Assembly: GCF_900091575.1 (NCBI RefSeq)
Contig: NZ_FMCR01000003.1
Coordinates: 1,030,434-1,094,433 of the forward strand
Direction: 5' to 3'
From: Micromonospora saelicesensis
Lineage (GTDB): Bacteria; Actinomycetota; Actinomycetes; Mycobacteriales; Micromonosporaceae
DNA: 64,000 bases
Shown: positions 35,414-44,856 of the stretch, piece after piece
Layout: each line of letters begins with the position of its first letter
Numbering within the stretch: position 1 is the stretch's first letter
Made by a program: the position numbers and the translations under genes
The notes under the pieces: model-generated
Seen by the model: the letters and a program-made list of their open reading frames with translations, nothing else
The model's database searches: none
Told to the model about the DNA's origin: nothing

Positions 35414-36481
35414 ATGAGCTACCGCAACGATCCGTACGACCCGAAGCAGGTCGCCCTGCTCGACCCCGCCGCCCTGGCCGAGGCCGTCGCGGACGCCACG
35501 AAGGCGTTCGAGGCCGCCGCCGACCCGGACGCGTTGACCGCGCTGCGCTCGGTGCACCTGGGTGACCGGTCACCGGTCTCCCTCGCGCGCCGGGAGATCG
35601 GCGCGCTGCCGCCGGCCGCGAAGTCCGACGCCGGCAAGCGGGTCAACGAGGCCCGCCGGGCGATCGAGTCCGCGTACGCCGAGCGCGCCGAGGTGGTGGA
35701 GCGCGAGCAGGCCGAGCGGGTGCTGGTCGAGGAGCGGGTGGACGTCACCCTGCCCTACGACAGGCGTCCGCGCGGCGCCCGGCACCCGTTGAGCACCCTG
35801 ATGGAGTCGATCAGCGATCTCTTCGTCGGGATGGGCTACGAGGTGGCCGAGGGGCCCGAGGTCGACCTGGAGTGGGTCAACTTCGACGCGTTGAACATCC
35901 CCGCCGACCACCCGGCGCGTGGGTTGATGGACACCTTCCACATCGCACCGGAGGGCTCCGGCCTGGTGCTGCGTACGCACACCTCGACGGTGCAGACCCG
36001 CACGATGCTCAGCCGCAAGCCGCCGATCTACGTGATCGTGCCGGGTCGCGTCTACCGCACCGACGAGATCGACGCCACCCACAGCCCGGTGTTCCACCAG
36101 GCCGAGGGCCTGGTGGTCGACAAGGGCATCACGATGGCCCACCTGCGGGGCACGCTGGACCACTTCGCCCGGGCGATGTTCGGCCCGGAGGCGAAGACCC
36201 GGTGGCGGCCGCACTACTTCCCGTTCACCGAGCCGTCGGCGGAGTTCGACGTGTGGTTCCCGGAGCACCGTGACGGCCCGCAGTGGGTCGAGTGGGGTGG
36301 CTGCGGCATGGTCAACCCCCGGGTGCTGCGCGCCTGCGGCGTCGACCCGGAGGTCTACTCCGGATTCGCCTTCGGCATGGGCATCGACCGGACCCTGATG
36401 GTCCGGCACGGGGTCAGCGACATCCGCCATCTCTTCGAGGGCGACGTGCGGTTCAGCCGCGCGCTCGGGACCGGGGCGTAG
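35414..36481 (+). CDS. pheS: Phenylalanyl-tRNA synthetase alpha chain
   Basis: A 355-residue class II synthetase subunit. It has the N-terminal coiled coil (about 15-105), motif 1 near 'HPLSTLMESISDLFVGMGYE', motif 2 'LRTHTSTVQTRTM' to 'VIVPGRVYRTDEIDATHSPVFHQ', and motif 3 'FAFGMGIDRTLMVRHGV'. The ATG at 35414 ('MSYRNDPYDPKQVALLDP') is chosen because upstream codons add only low-quality sequence. pheT follows after 40 bp. Confidence 0.96.
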   Translation: MSYRNDPYDPKQVALLDPAALAEAVADATKAFEAAADPDALTALRSVHLGDRSPVSLARREIGALPPAAKSDAGKRVNEARRAIESAYAERAEVVEREQAERVLVEERVDVTLPYDRRPRGARHPLSTLMESISDLFVGMGYEVAEGPEVDLEWVNFDALNIPADHPARGLMDTFHIAPEGSGLVLRTHTSTVQTRTMLSRKPPIYVIVPGRVYRTDEIDATHSPVFHQAEGLVVDKGITMAHLRGTLDHFARAMFGPEAKTRWRPHYFPFTEPSAEFDVWFPEHRDGPQWVEWGGCGMVNPRVLRACGVDPEVYSGFAFGMGIDRTLMVRHGVSDIRHLFEGDVRFSRALGTGA

Positions 36482-36521
36482 GCGATGCGGGTACGAGACA
36501 CGGGAACGGTGGTCTGAAGTC

Positions 36522-39101
36522 ATGCGAGTTTCTGTCAGTTGGCTGCGGGAGTACGTCGACCTCCCCGCCGACCTGCCCACCGGTGACCTGGAGCAGGCCC
36601 TGGTCGACCTCGGCATCGAGGTCGAGTCCGTGGTGGACCTGGCCGAGACCGTCACCGGCCAACTGGTCGTCGGTGAGGTCCGCGAGATCGAGGAGCTCAC
36701 CGGCTTCAAGAAGCCGATCCGGTTCTGCCGGGTCGACGTGGGTGCCGCCAACGGCACCGGCGAGCCGCAGGAGATCGTCTGCGGTGCCCGTAACTTCGCC
36801 CCGGGTGACCGGGTCGTGGTGATCCTGCCCGGCGGCGTGCTTCCCGGCGGCTTCGCCATCGGCGCCCGCAAGACGTACGGGCACAACTCGGCGGGCATGA
36901 TCTGCTCGGCCAAGGAACTGGGCCTGGGCGACGACCACTCCGGCATCATCGTGCTGGGGTCGGACGTGACGGCCAAGCCGGGCGACGACGCCCGTCCGGT
37001 GGTCGGCCTCGACGACGTCGTCCTCGATCTGGAGATCACCCCTGACCGGGGGTACGCGCTGAGCCTGCGCGGCCTGGCCCGGGAGCTGTCGCACGCGTTC
37101 GACGTGCCGCTGCGCGACCCGGCCCTGGCGCCGGCCCCGGGCGGCACCGGGACGCCCCCGTACCCGGTGGAGGTCCGCGACACGGTCGGCTGCGACCGGT
37201 TCACGGCCCGCCTGGTCCGCGGGGTCGACCCGACCGCGCCCACACCGTCCTGGATGCAGCAGCGGCTCGTCACCGCCGGCATCCGCAGCATCTCGCTGCC
37301 CGTCGACATCACCAACTACGTGATGTTGGAGCTGGGCCAGCCGATGCACGCCTTCGACGCCGACCGGATCGCCGGGCCGCTGGTGGTTCGTCGCGCCGAA
37401 GCGGGGGAGAAGCTGACCACCCTCGACGGGGTCAACCGGGTGCTCACCGCCGACGACATGGTGATCTGCGACGCTGGGCTGCCCAACGCCCTCGCAGGCG
37501 AGGGCGCCGGCGTCCCGATCTCCCTGGCCGCGGTGATGGGCGGCGAGACCAGCGAGGTCGTCGCCGGCACCACCACGGTGCTCTTCGAGGCGGCGCACTG
37601 GGACCCGGCTATGGTCGGGCGCACCGCCCGCCGGCACAAGCTGTTCAGCGAGGCCGCGAAGCGCTGGGAGCGGGGCGTCGACCCGGCCGTGGCGTTGGTC
37701 GCGCTGGAGCGTGCGGTGCGGCTGCTCACCGAGCACGGCGGGGGCACGCCGAGTGCGGAGATCCTGGACATCGACCACGTCCGGCCGCGTACCCCGATCA
37801 GCCTTCCGGCGGACCTGCCGACCCGGCGGGTCGGCGTCGAGTACCCGCCGGCGCGGGTGGTCGCCCTGCTGGAGCGGGTCGGCTGCACTGTCGCGCAGGG
37901 CGCGGACCGGTTGTCCGAGGACCCGGGCGCGGTCGGCGTGGCCAGCGGCGTCGGGACGGTGCTGAGCGTCACCCCGCCGACCTGGCGGCCCGACCTGACC
38001 GACCCGGCCGACCTGGTCGAGGAGGTGGTCCGCCTCGACGGGTACGACCGGGTGCCGTCGGTGCTGCCGACCGCGCCTCCGGGACGCGGTCTGACCCCGC
38101 GGCAGCGTCGCCGCCGGGCCGTCGCCGGGTCGCTGGCCGAACGGGGGTACGTGGAGGTGCTCGCGCACCCGTTCGTGTCGCCGGAGCTTGCCGACCAGCT
38201 CGGCCTGCCGGCCGACGACCCGCGTCGGCCCGCGGTGCGGCTGGCCAACCCACTGTCCGAGGAGGAGCCGCTGCTGCGCACCATGCTGCTCGGCCCGCTG
38301 CTCGGCATCCTCAAGCGCAACCTCGGCCGGGGTCACCGCGACCTCGCCCTCTACGAGATCGGTGCGGTCTTCCACCCGCGCCTCGGCGCCGGCAGCCCGC
38401 CGGCGATGGGCGTGGACCGGCGCCCCACCGACGAGGAGTTCGCAGCCGCCGACGCGGTGGTGCCGGCGCAGCCGGTGCACGTCGCGGTGGTGCTCTCCGG
38501 CGACCTGGACCCGGCCGGCTGGTGGGGTGCGGGTCGACCGGCCGGCTGGGCGGACGCGATCGAGGCGGCCCGTGACGTGCTGGCCGCCGCCGGGATCCCC
38601 GACGAGCGGGTCGAGGTGCGCGCCGCCGAGTACGCCCCGTGGCACCCGGGTCGCTGCGCCGAGCTGCGGGTCGACGGCTCGGTCGTCGGACATGCCGGCG
38701 AGCTGCACCCGGTGGTGGTCGCGGCGTTGGAGCTGCCCCGCCGCACCAGCGCGATGGAGCTGAACCTCGACACGCTGCCGCCGACCCCGGTGACGCCGGC
38801 GCCGACGGTCTCCGGCTTCCCGCCGGCGCTGATCGACGTGGCCCTGGTGCTGGACGAGTCGGTGCCGGCGGAGCAGGTGCGCCGGGCGCTGGAGGCGGGC
38901 GCCGGTGAGCTGCTGGAGGACGTGCGGCTGTTCGACGTGTACTCCGGCGCGCAGCTCGGCCCCGGCCGCCGCTCGCTGGCGTACAAGCTCACCTTCCGGG
39001 CACCGGACCGGACGCTCACCGTCGAGGAGGCGGTCGCGGCACGGGACGCGGCGGTCGCCGTCGCGGCGGAGCGCCTCGGCGCCACCCTGCGCGGCGCCTG
39101 A
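36522..39101 (+). CDS. pheT: Phenylalanyl-tRNA synthetase beta chain
   Basis: An 859-residue subunit with the usual order: EMAP-like tRNA-binding domain ('GVLPGGFAIGARKTYGHNSAGMICSA' region, about 90-130), B3/B4 editing domain, B5 DNA-binding-like domain, catalytic-like core and the C-terminal ferredoxin-fold anticodon domain ('FPPALIDVALVLDESVPAEQVRRAL'). The last 104 bases of this gene recur, with a 27-base internal deletion, at 44,907-44,984. It is followed by a strong terminator, whereas in many actinobacteria argC comes next. Confidence 0.96.
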   Translation: MRVSVSWLREYVDLPADLPTGDLEQALVDLGIEVESVVDLAETVTGQLVVGEVREIEELTGFKKPIRFCRVDVGAANGTGEPQEIVCGARNFAPGDRVVVILPGGVLPGGFAIGARKTYGHNSAGMICSAKELGLGDDHSGIIVLGSDVTAKPGDDARPVVGLDDVVLDLEITPDRGYALSLRGLARELSHAFDVPLRDPALAPAPGGTGTPPYPVEVRDTVGCDRFTARLVRGVDPTAPTPSWMQQRLVTAGIRSISLPVDITNYVMLELGQPMHAFDADRIAGPLVVRRAEAGEKLTTLDGVNRVLTADDMVICDAGLPNALAGEGAGVPISLAAVMGGETSEVVAGTTTVLFEAAHWDPAMVGRTARRHKLFSEAAKRWERGVDPAVALVALERAVRLLTEHGGGTPSAEILDIDHVRPRTPISLPADLPTRRVGVEYPPARVVALLERVGCTVAQGADRLSEDPGAVGVASGVGTVLSVTPPTWRPDLTDPADLVEEVVRLDGYDRVPSVLPTAPPGRGLTPRQRRRRAVAGSLAERGYVEVLAHPFVSPELADQLGLPADDPRRPAVRLANPLSEEEPLLRTMLLGPLLGILKRNLGRGHRDLALYEIGAVFHPRLGAGSPPAMGVDRRPTDEEFAAADAVVPAQPVHVAVVLSGDLDPAGWWGAGRPAGWADAIEAARDVLAAAGIPDERVEVRAAEYAPWHPGRCAELRVDGSVVGHAGELHPVVVAALELPRRTSAMELNLDTLPPTPVTPAPTVSGFPPALIDVALVLDESVPAEQVRRALEAGAGELLEDVRLFDVYSGAQLGPGRRSLAYKLTFRAPDRTLTVEEAVAARDAAVAVAAERLGATLRGA

Positions 39102-39110
39102 CGCGACCCA

Positions 39111-39151
39111 CGACGGCCCCGGTACCCCGCAGCGGGGTGTCGGGGCCGTCG
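39111..39151. terminator. Terminator after pheT
   Basis: CGACGGCCCC (39111-39120) pairs perfectly with GGGGCCGTCG (39142-39151), with an inner ACCCC/GGGGT stem. It closes the pheST operon before cassette A. Confidence 0.85.
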
Positions 39152-39441
39152 TCGTTTCGCCGCCGGCTCCGCCGTGTCGGGCTTCCGACAGGCCGCGCCG
39201 GCCCTCGTCGGCGGCGATGGCGTCCCTGGCAGGTCGCGGTGGCTCGGCACCAGGCATCCGTCGCCAATGGCATGCGTCGGCGTCGATACGGGGTGGCCTT
39301 CGGGTGACCGGCCGAGGGCTCGGCGTCGACGTTGCCGACCATGTCACGAGCCTTTCCGAGGTCGACACGAATCGGTAGCCTTGCCTGGCGAAGGGGTGAG
39401 CGCCGACGCCTGTCGCAGTCCTTCAGGTCAAGGAGCAGCGC
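39152..39441 (+). other. Upstream region of cassette A, no gene seen
   Basis: Together with the pheT terminator this is a 340-bp gap. I see no convincing gene. A small inverted repeat (TGTCGG/CCGACA near 39,175) and a TAGCCT sequence near 39,377 are present; the latter could be a -10 box for the cassette A genes. A ribosome site AGGAG (39431-39435) precedes the first gene. Confidence 0.4.
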
Positions 39442-39768
39442 ATGATCGAGGCAATCGTCGCCGCGGCGCTCGTCAAGATCGCCGAGGGGTCCGGGGCGGC
39501 ACTCGTCGACATGATCCGGCGGCGATTCGTCCGCAGCGACGAGCCGGCGGGGATGCTCGAATCCCTGGACCGGGTCGCGCAGGGCGACGCCTCGGCGGAC
39601 GACACGGCGCAACTCCGTGCGCTCCTGGCCCGTTACGCGGCCGAGGATCCGGAGTTCCTGCGGGAGCTCCGGCAGGGGTCCACGTCGATTGGCAGCACGA
39701 ACGTGGTGGCCTCCAGCAACGTGGGCAAGCTGGTGCAGGCCCAGCGCGTCGGCGACATCACGATGTAG
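39442..39768 (+). CDS. Bell-like putative effector with C-terminal amyloid-type signalling motif
   Basis: A 108-residue protein. Residues 1-30 form a hydrophobic/amphipathic helix ('IEAIVAAALVKIAEGSG' then 'ALVDMIRRRF'), followed by a charged helical part to about residue 78. The tail (87-108) reads 'NVVASSNVGK' then 'LVQAQRVGDITM', with the V-Q-x core seen in RHIM-like and bacterial amyloid signalling (BASS) motifs. The next gene has a matching motif at its N terminus: 22 positions align without gap. Bacterial Bell-domain proteins are small, have such an N-terminal hydrophobic helix and are paired with NLRs through shared motifs; they are thought to attack membranes when seeded. By that analogy this is the killer half of a cell-death pair. 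Function is inferred. Confidence 0.6.
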   Translation: MIEAIVAAALVKIAEGSGAALVDMIRRRFVRSDEPAGMLESLDRVAQGDASADDTAQLRALLARYAAEDPEFLRELRQGSTSIGSTNVVASSNVGKLVQAQRVGDITM

Positions 39769-39784
39769 CCGGAAGGTGACCGAC

Positions 39785-41893
39785 ATGGAGCCCGCCTCCG
39801 GAAGCTCGTCGCACAACGTGGCCGAAGGCCTGTTGGCGCACCAGGTCCTCCAGGTGGGCTCCTCCGGCGCGATCTACGTCGAACAGCCGCGAGCGGCGGC
39901 GCGCGTGCCCGAGCCACCGCACATGCTCCCGGGCGGCATCGGGAGGATCGTCGGCAGGCACCACCTGCTGCACGAGATGGACGAGGCGATGACGACGCCG
40001 GGCTCCCGCTGCTGCATGCTCTGGGGTCTGGCCGGCTCGGGCAAGACCACCCTCGCGGTCGCCTGGGCCAGCTCGCGCATCGCCGAATATCCCGACGGGC
40101 AGTTCTTCGTCGACATGTGCGCGTACTCCGGCACACCGCGCATCGAGACCCGGGACGCTCTGCGCAGCTTCCTCGCCACGCTGGGGATCAACCGGTCCGA
40201 CCTTCCTGACAACGAGGCGGAGTGGGGCGGCGTCTTCCGCGCCGTCACCGCTGGCCGGCGTTGCCTCGTCATCGTGGACAACGTGGGTTCCTACGAGCAG
40301 GTTCGGGACCTGGTGCCGGGCTTCGGGTCGGTGCTGGTGGTCACCAGCCGCCGGGCGATCCCGGAGATGAGCGTTCGTCACGACGCGCGGGTCATCAAAC
40401 TTCCGTTGCTCACCCTGGACGAGGGGGTGGAGCTCATCGCCGAACGTGTCGGGTTCGTCCGCGTCGAACGGGAGCAGGCCGCCGCCCAACGCATCGTGCA
40501 GCTTCTGGAGGGGCATCCGTTGGCGCTCGCCATCGTTTCGGCGAAGCTCGCCATCCAGACCACCTGGACGATCGACGACGCCGCGAGGGGAATCGAGGAG
40601 GAGCAGAGCCCACTTCGCTTCCTCGACGACGCCGGCCTGGGCATCGAGGTCGGTCGCGTCATCTCCTGGTCACTCGACGACCTCGACGCGGCAACGACGA
40701 AGGTCCTCTACGTGGCGTCCATGCTGCCCAGCAACGAATGCTCGGTCGCGGTGCTGTGCCTCGTCCTCGACCAGCCCAGGCGGGTGGGTGACCGCAGTCT
40801 TCAAGCCCTGTGCCTGGCATCCCTCATCGACGAGATCAGCCCCGGCCGTTACCGCTTCCACGACCTGATGAAGGCCTATCTCGCGGAGACGCTCGGGCAG
40901 GTGCTGGACCCCGCCGAGCAGGAGCTGACCGCGCGCCGCATCCGCACCGTCTACCTGGCGTTGAGCTACGCCGCCGATCGCGCCATCGATCCCCACCGGG
41001 ACTCCCTGCCGGTGGACCAGGAGCTGCTGGCGGTCGCCGGGTCGACCAGCTTCACAGTGGCGCAGGCCCTCTCCTGGTTCGAGTCGATCACCGCGTCCAT
41101 GACCTACCTCATCGAGCAGGCCCGGGCCGACGACGACTTCACCTTCATCACCCGGTTCGCGCGGGCGCTCAACACGTTCCTCTACTGGCGTCAGGACGTC
41201 ACGAGAACGCTGTCCGTCCAGCGGGAGGCTGTTGCCGCGGCGGCCGCCGGTGACCCGGCGATGGAGGCGCTGTCCCGACGCGCCCTGGGGCGTGCCTACG
41301 CGGACATCGGCCAGCTTGAGCCGGCGAAGGAGCAGTTGCGCGCCTCCATGGCGCTGGACGCGGCGTCCGGCGACGATTCGGGTCGGGCGTCGTCGCATCA
41401 CGCCATGGCCGAGCTCTGCCTCCGGTCGGGTGACCACCGGGACGCACTGCGCTGGGGGCTGCGGGCGGCCCGGGAATCCAGAAACGGCAACAATGTCGTC
41501 CGCGAGGCCCGGGGGCTGTACGACGCGGCCCGAGCCCTGAACGAACTGGGCCACCATTCCTGGGCCCGAGGGCTCGGCCTGCGCAGCCTCGCCATGTGCG
41601 AGGAGCGCGGCAATGACTATGGCCGGGCGCTGGCCCTGCGTCTGCTCGGCGCGACGGGCCTCCGGTCGGGCGAGGTCGAGGAGGGCTGCACCTGGTTGGA
41701 GCGGGCCTGGCGGGTCGAGGAGTCCCTCGGCAACTTCCGTTCCGTCCGGACGATCCTGGGCCAGCTTGAGCAGGCGTACGGTCAGGGCGGAAACGTCAGC
41801 GCCGTGGAAGAGGTCCGACGGGCGCTGGCCCGCCTGGAGCACTATCCGGATCTCACCCAGTCGACGTTGGTGGTCGGGAGTCCGGCGATATGA
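39785..41893 (+). CDS. NLR-type STAND protein: signalling motif, NB-ARC, TPR
   Basis: A 702-residue protein. Residues 11-32 carry a motif ('NVAEGLLAHQ' then 'VLQVGSSGAIYV') that mirrors the tail of the 108-residue neighbour. The NB-ARC ATPase follows: P-loop 'GLAGSGKTTLAVAWA' (from 81), Walker B-like 'RCLVIVDNVGS', sensor 'VLVVTSRRA', and the GLPL-type 'EGHPLALAIVSAKLA', then a winged-helix region ('YRFHDLMKAYLAETL'). Residues 400-690 are TPR-like helical repeats, the likely ligand sensor. The expected mode is that ligand binding oligomerises the ATPase, aligns the N-terminal motifs and templates assembly of the effector. It lies 16 bp after the effector and overlaps the next gene by ATGA. 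Confidence 0.85.
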   Translation: MEPASGSSSHNVAEGLLAHQVLQVGSSGAIYVEQPRAAARVPEPPHMLPGGIGRIVGRHHLLHEMDEAMTTPGSRCCMLWGLAGSGKTTLAVAWASSRIAEYPDGQFFVDMCAYSGTPRIETRDALRSFLATLGINRSDLPDNEAEWGGVFRAVTAGRRCLVIVDNVGSYEQVRDLVPGFGSVLVVTSRRAIPEMSVRHDARVIKLPLLTLDEGVELIAERVGFVRVEREQAAAQRIVQLLEGHPLALAIVSAKLAIQTTWTIDDAARGIEEEQSPLRFLDDAGLGIEVGRVISWSLDDLDAATTKVLYVASMLPSNECSVAVLCLVLDQPRRVGDRSLQALCLASLIDEISPGRYRFHDLMKAYLAETLGQVLDPAEQELTARRIRTVYLALSYAADRAIDPHRDSLPVDQELLAVAGSTSFTVAQALSWFESITASMTYLIEQARADDDFTFITRFARALNTFLYWRQDVTRTLSVQREAVAAAAAGDPAMEALSRRALGRAYADIGQLEPAKEQLRASMALDAASGDDSGRASSHHAMAELCLRSGDHRDALRWGLRAARESRNGNNVVREARGLYDAARALNELGHHSWARGLGLRSLAMCEERGNDYGRALALRLLGATGLRSGEVEEGCTWLERAWRVEESLGNFRSVRTILGQLEQAYGQGGNVSAVEEVRRALARLEHYPDLTQSTLVVGSPAI

Positions 41894-44856
41894 GCCCTCG
41901 GTACGCGCCGCTCGTCCCGGCTGACGCGCTGGCCAGCGCTGAGTCGTATCGGCAACTGCAGCGGGAGCGGGAAGCCACGAGGTTCCGGCGCGAGATCGAA
42001 GCGATCGTCGACAGTGCGTGCGGGGCGGAGGCGGGCGGGCCGCTCCTCCGGAACACCTTCACGTCGCTGAGCGGGAACCTCGCGTCCGAGGGTGCGCTCA
42101 GCTTCGCCGGGCTCGTCGCACCCGAGCGTTTCGAACCCGCGCGGCGGGCGTACGACTCGGCGATCGACACCAGGGGCAGCCGTGGCTCGCTGCACAACTA
42201 CCTGAACGTCGCGGACGCGGGCTCCCTGGTCGAGCACCCCGAATTCCGGGAGGCGTTCGCTCATCCGCTGCTGGTCGCGCTCGTCGCGTACGCCCTCGGC
42301 GGCCCCGTGAAGATCATCGACTTGCGAGCGAAGGACACACAGCCACTCGACGTCGTGGCGCGGGACAACACCCTGCACGTCGACAACAGCCCCTTCATGG
42401 ACGAGTTCAAGGTGATCGTCACCTGGACGATGGGCACCGGTCGAGGGCCCTCGGGGCAGGGGCTCACCTACCTGCCCCGCACGAATCAGCTCCTGCGGCA
42501 GTGCTTCGTGAACGACGACGGCACCGCGTGGAGCGACGAGGACAGCTGCATCTTTCCCTCGCAGGCCCGGTTGGACGAGGCGCTCGCCGCCCAGGCCCGC
42601 TTCTTCGACGACGGTCTCCCGCGAGTCGTCCATCTTCAGGACATCGCGGTGCCGTGTCACACGATCTTCGCCGCGAGTCGGCTGGTCCATCACCGGTACC
42701 GTACGTCCGCCGGCGGACCACGCAGCGCGATCATGGCGGCGTTCCACCGGACCGACGAGGGCACCGGCTTCCTCGGCGCCAGCGACCTCCCGGGGTCGGC
42801 TCTCGACCGGTTCCTGTTGGCGACCGGGGACGGGCGCCCCTTCCTGGAGCTTCTCGCCGACGAGATGCCCCGGGTCGTCGCGGCGCTCGCGGCCGCCGCG
42901 TCCCGGCCCGGCTTCGTCGTCGACCCGGACCGGCATCTCCTTCGCGACGATGGCTTTCGCTCCTGGTACGAGCGGCAGAGCGCGGGCGTCTCCCTCGACC
43001 GACTGCGCCGCGCCACGTTGGCCGCGGCCGTCGACGACGACACGCCCATCGTGCAGCGACTCGTTCTGCGCATGCAGTACGACCTGCAGGGCGCCCTCAA
43101 CATGCCGCTCTACACCGACCTGCGGGAGGAGGTGCGCAAGCGGGCGCGGATCGTGATCCGGGAGATGACGCCGGAGCACATCCGGGACATCGTCACGCGG
43201 CACGACCTCGGTGCGGTCCTGCGCGCGGAGCCCGCGCCACCGCACCGGCCGGTCAGCGAACTCGCCGAGGAACTGCACAGCGCGCTGGTCGCGCTGCGGC
43301 GGCTCCTGTCGACGGCGGTCGCGTCCCGGCCCGCCGGCCCGATCTGGGGTTCGACCGACGGGAGCGCGGCCGCGCTGTCCCTGCGGCGCTTCATCGTCGA
43401 TCTGTGCGTCGCGACCGCTGACATCGCCGACGACGCGTCTCTGGCCACCGGGTGTGTGTTCGGTGCCCTCGGCTCCGTGCTGGCCGACGACCTCTTCGAC
43501 CTGGGCGCTCCGGGCCGCGAGATCACGGGCGAGTTGTTCGGGATGTACATCCGGCTGGCGGCCCCCTCGCTGGGCGAACGATGCCCGGCACACCCGGAGC
43601 AGGAAAAGCTGGACACCTACCTCGAATCCGTGAACGAGGAGAGGCAGACCGCCAAGCTGGCGTCCGAGGTCTGGTTTCAGGCCGCTTCCGCCGAGGTGAC
43701 CGCGCGCAACGACGACTTCGTTCGCGCGCTGCTGCGGCGTGTGCTGCCGCCGGGGCGACCCTCGCCGGAGTCCGGCGATCTCGGCGCGCTGCTGGCGGAT
43801 CCCGCCGCGCTCAGCGCGTACTACTGGAAGCGGGTCGTGACCGGGAAGCCGGTGGCGGTGCGCTTCGGCGCGGCCGACCTCGACACCCTCGACGGCTACT
43901 TCGGGCTGACGGCCGGCCGGAGCCTGCCGGCCGCGGTCGCTCGGCTACGCGAGGAGACCACTCCGGGCTCGCCGGCCGAGCACCTGCTCCGCAGTATCGA
44001 GCGGCTCGCGTCACTACGGGGCCAGTCCCACGCCGAGGCGTGCCGGGATGTCATGAGCCGCTTGTCGACGCACTGGCCGGACCTCGTCCAAAGGGTGCGG
44101 GGCGGCCCGGACGCTCCGCCGCCGCCGGCCGATCGCATCCTCTCGACGCTCCATGATGCGATCGGTGCCGCGGGCGAGGAGGGCCGGCGCTCGCACCGGT
44201 CGTCGCCGGGCGTCCCCGCGCCGCGCACCGGCTCGGCCGAGGTGTTGTTGACGACCGCCGAGGCGCGGGAGTTGGCCCGCGTGTACATGCTCGCCCGGCT
44301 CTGCTTCAGCGCTGAGGAGTTCCGGATCGGGCAACTGCTTGCCGGTGATCCCCGTGTCCGGTACGCCGTCCTCGCCACCCATCTGTACCTGGTCTCCGAG
44401 GTGTCGCGGTCGGCGTCGGAACTGGTCGAGGACTGGGGCACGGCGAAGATTCTGCTGCCCTTCACCGAGGCCTTCGTCAACGTTGCGGGCTACTCGTCGT
44501 CGGTCATCGATCTCACGCCGAATCCGAAACTGATCACCGTCATCAGCAACAACCTGTTGCCGGCGGTGGCCGGCGAGTTGCTCAGGCGGGATGCCGCCGT
44601 TGACGAGTTGGACGCGGACATCCTGGCCGCGGGTGTCCAGGCCGCCGTGCAACGTGGCGTCTTCGACGTCACCATCGGCCTGTTCAACCAGACCGACCGG
44701 CGGGACGTGGTGTCCCTGTCCGGCCTCAGCCGGCGGGTCTGTCCGGCGGTCCGGCCGTTCGGCGCGTTCTGTCAGCGTTGGCTGCCGTACTTCTTCGACC
44801 GTCATCCCGGCGGTCCGGAGCGAGCGGGTACGCCGGGGGTGAAGTGCTGCGCTTGA
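41890..44856 (+). CDS. Large protein with PhyH-like (Fe/2-oxoglutarate dioxygenase-type) core, altered C terminus
   Basis: A 988-residue protein of unknown function, third in cassette A. Residues 70-290 resemble the phytanoyl-CoA dioxygenase family: 'LHVDNSPFMDEFKVIVTW' gives an HxD pair (His163, Asp165), then 'GLTYLPRTN', a distal His in 'ASRLVHHRYR' (267/268) and an Arg (278) in 'GGPRSAIMAAFH'. The rest (about 300-970) is mostly helical, without a domain I know. The last 13 codons (from 44,815) are read out of frame from a fragment of argC, so the original C terminus was lost or replaced. It starts at an ATGA overlap with the NLR gene, hence belongs to the same operon. Confidence 0.7.
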   Translation: MSPRYAPLVPADALASAESYRQLQREREATRFRREIEAIVDSACGAEAGGPLLRNTFTSLSGNLASEGALSFAGLVAPERFEPARRAYDSAIDTRGSRGSLHNYLNVADAGSLVEHPEFREAFAHPLLVALVAYALGGPVKIIDLRAKDTQPLDVVARDNTLHVDNSPFMDEFKVIVTWTMGTGRGPSGQGLTYLPRTNQLLRQCFVNDDGTAWSDEDSCIFPSQARLDEALAAQARFFDDGLPRVVHLQDIAVPCHTIFAASRLVHHRYRTSAGGPRSAIMAAFHRTDEGTGFLGASDLPGSALDRFLLATGDGRPFLELLADEMPRVVAALAAAASRPGFVVDPDRHLLRDDGFRSWYERQSAGVSLDRLRRATLAAAVDDDTPIVQRLVLRMQYDLQGALNMPLYTDLREEVRKRARIVIREMTPEHIRDIVTRHDLGAVLRAEPAPPHRPVSELAEELHSALVALRRLLSTAVASRPAGPIWGSTDGSAAALSLRRFIVDLCVATADIADDASLATGCVFGALGSVLADDLFDLGAPGREITGELFGMYIRLAAPSLGERCPAHPEQEKLDTYLESVNEERQTAKLASEVWFQAASAEVTARNDDFVRALLRRVLPPGRPSPESGDLGALLADPAALSAYYWKRVVTGKPVAVRFGAADLDTLDGYFGLTAGRSLPAAVARLREETTPGSPAEHLLRSIERLASLRGQSHAEACRDVMSRLSTHWPDLVQRVRGGPDAPPPPADRILSTLHDAIGAAGEEGRRSHRSSPGVPAPRTGSAEVLLTTAEARELARVYMLARLCFSAEEFRIGQLLAGDPRVRYAVLATHLYLVSEVSRSASELVEDWGTAKILLPFTEAFVNVAGYSSSVIDLTPNPKLITVISNNLLPAVAGELLRRDAAVDELDADILAAGVQAAVQRGVFDVTIGLFNQTDRRDVVSLSGLSRRVCPAVRPFGAFCQRWLPYFFDRHPGGPERAGTPGVKCCA

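Larger units (their letters stand above)
39442..44814 (+). mobile_element. Cassette A inserted between pheT and argC
   Basis: Three tightly spaced same-strand genes (effector, NLR, PhyH-like) between the pheT terminator and an argC fragment. No integrase, transposase, tRNA or flanking direct repeat is visible, so the means of entry is unknown. The right border is set by the point where argC-derived sequence begins at 44,815. Confidence 0.55.

Noticed and set aside
36453..39368. A 971-codon minus-strand frame across pheT
   Set aside because: Shadow of pheT on the opposite strand with no domain, start context or family resemblance.
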